NCBI GenBank assembly: GCA_965267505.1 | Contig: OZ254081.1 | Span: forward strand, 2,914,001-2,978,000 | Length of the DNA: 64,000 nucleotides | Reading direction: 5' to 3' | From: JANQHS01 sp965267505 | Lineage (GTDB): Bacteria; Bacteroidota; Bacteroidia; Cytophagales; CCMP332 | Shown here: piece after piece, positions 62,975 through 64,000 of the stretch | Layout of the letters: each line of letters begins with the position of its first letter | Position numbering within the stretch: position 1 is the first letter of the stretch | Translations under genes and position numbers: made by a program | The notes under the pieces: model-generated | Told to the model about the DNA's origin: nothing | The model's database searches: none | The model's input: only the letters and a program-made list of their open reading frames with translations

Positions 62975-64000
62975 CTACTTAAGCAACTCTCTGCTAATCA
63001 CCATTTTCTGGATCTCCGTGGTTCCTTCACCAATGGTGCAAAGCTTAGAATCCCTGAGAAATTTTTCAGCCGGGAAATCCTTCGTATATCCATAACCTCC
63101 ATGAATCTGTATGCCTTCCATACTTACCTCCACGCAAGCTTCAGAAGCATAGAATTTTGCCATAGCACTTTCAAGGGTGACCTTCTCTCCGGCATCCTTA
63201 AGTTTACCTGCATCAATGGTTAACAATTCTGCCGCCCTCATCTTAGTGGCCATATCAGCCAATTTGAACGAGATAGCCTGAAATTGAGCTATGGACTTCC
63301 CAAACTGCTTACGCTCCTTGGAATATGCTTTGGCAGCTTCAAGAGCTCCGAAACCAATCCCAAGAGATAAGGAAGCAATAGAGATCCTTCCTCCATCCAA
63401 AACTCTCATAGACTGAATAAAGCCTTCTCCCTGCTGTCCAATTAGATTCTCTTTTGGAATTCTGCAATTGTCAAAGAATAAACTCGCCGTCTCAGAGGCT
63501 CTTACCCCCAGTTTGTTTTCCTTTTTACCCCCAGTGAACCCCGGCGTGCCTCTTTCAACTATGAAAGCTGACATTCCATGAGAATCTCCTGGTTCTCCGG
63601 TCCTTGCAATTACAACCGCAACATCTCCACTGATCCCATGGGTGATAAAATTCTTGGAGCCATTCAATACCCATTCATCTCCATCCAGAACCGCAGTGGT
63701 AGACATGTTCATCGCATCTGATCCTGTCCCAACCTCGGTTAGGCCCCAGGCCCCGATCCATTCTCCGGAAGCTAATTTTGGGAGGTACTTTTTCTTTTGC
63801 TCCTCATTTGCCTCAGTAAGGATATGTCCTGTGCAAAGGGAGTTGTGGGCTGCAAGACTTAACCCAATTCCACCACAAACTTTCGATATTTCAATGAGGA
63901 TGGCTATGTAGGCTTCATAGTTCAAACCTGCTCCACCATACTCTTCTGGGACCAGCACCCCCATGAATCCCTGTTGTCCCATTTCTTTGAAAAGGTCTAC
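62975..64000 (-). CDS. Acyl-CoA dehydrogenase (5' end outside window)
   Basis: The frame stays open to base 64000 (VDLFKEMGQQGF), so the start lies beyond. 342 residues are visible and cover nearly the whole catalytic fold: GVLVPEEYGGAGLNY, LTEVGTGSDAMNM (flavin and substrate contact), KNFITHG, the helical C-terminal domain with RKQFGKSIAQFQAISFKLADM, and IGEGTTEIQ, whose Glu is the expected catalytic base. It oxidises acyl-CoA to enoyl-CoA in beta-oxidation or branched-chain amino acid breakdown. Confidence 0.95.
   Translation of the reverse strand, partial: VDLFKEMGQQGFMGVLVPEEYGGAGLNYEAYIAILIEISKVCGGIGLSLAAHNSLCTGHILTEANEEQKKKYLPKLASGEWIGAWGLTEVGTGSDAMNMSTTAVLDGDEWVLNGSKNFITHGISGDVAVVIARTGEPGDSHGMSAFIVERGTPGFTGGKKENKLGVRASETASLFFDNCRIPKENLIGQQGEGFIQSMRVLDGGRISIASLSLGIGFGALEAAKAYSKERKQFGKSIAQFQAISFKLADMATKMRAAELLTIDAGKLKDAGEKVTLESAMAKFYASEACVEVSMEGIQIHGGYGYTKDFPAEKFLRDSKLCTIGEGTTEIQKMVISRELLK

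Overview
The window reads as chromosome of a Bacteroidota member, most likely a marine or soil Cytophagales (Cyclobacteriaceae/Flammeovirgaceae-like). The basis is five proteins with a C-terminal type IX secretion (T9SS) sorting domain, a DUF3667 zinc-ribbon membrane protein, a PadR-plus-FtsX-like permease pair with the Bacteroidota-style N-terminal prefix, an HTTM protein, several small outer-membrane beta-barrels, and the scarcity of strong Shine-Dalgarno sites. Base composition looks even (low 40s % GC by eye). I see no rRNA, integrase, transposase or CRISPR array. Taxonomy is inference.

Layout. 1-4.1 kb: a metabolic/hydrolase block (partial MBL-fold hydrolase, YjbQ, dienelactone hydrolase; on the other strand HTTM protein and alpha/beta hydrolase). 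4.2-9.5 kb: a tricorn-type protease with a clear terminator, then a glutamate-cysteine-ligase-like protein fused to two CBS domains. 9.5-11.9 kb (minus): three tandem paralogous small exported proteins and a carboxypeptidase-regulatory-like exported protein. 12-26.4 kb: the most striking region, five consecutive plus-strand genes for exported, repetitive, phage-tail-fibre-like proteins. Their mature N-termini all begin QDNVGIGTT, but their C-termini differ: C1q-like, an unassigned beta-rich module, and three S74 chaperone domains. Two of them share a ~490 bp near-identical segment. 26.6-34.8 kb: fatty-acid desaturase, lipid A-type acyltransferase, HI0933-family flavoprotein, SDR, S41-like peptidase with TPRs, a decayed gene and an outer-membrane protein. 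35-46.7 kb: PadR regulator and ABC permease, M3 peptidase lipoprotein, DM13 lipoprotein with a barrel protein, serine hydrolase with TPRs, and a large GAF protein.

47-57.5 kb is a T9SS cargo region with five proteins (sequencing-style sensors, BNR/YCF48, NHL, and a LamG plus PNGase F-like enzyme), interrupted by a membrane AraC regulator and a barrel protein. A short non-functional copy of the mnmE 3' end lies in this region at 49.8 kb. 57.7-62.5 kb: DUF3667 protein, then a tight minus-strand operon of metal permease fused to a DtxR/MntR-like module, second metal permease, thioredoxin-like protein and intact mnmE. 62.5-62.9 kb: tRNA-Leu(GAG) followed directly by a small GIY-YIG ORF and a second, interrupted copy of the tRNA 3' end, the layout of a small tRNA-associated element. 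The window ends in an acyl-CoA dehydrogenase that runs off the edge.

Themes. Much of the window encodes envelope or secreted proteins. The best candidates for undescribed biology are the five-gene modular fibre cluster and the tRNA-Leu/GIY-YIG unit. All family calls were made by reading motifs; no database search was run.
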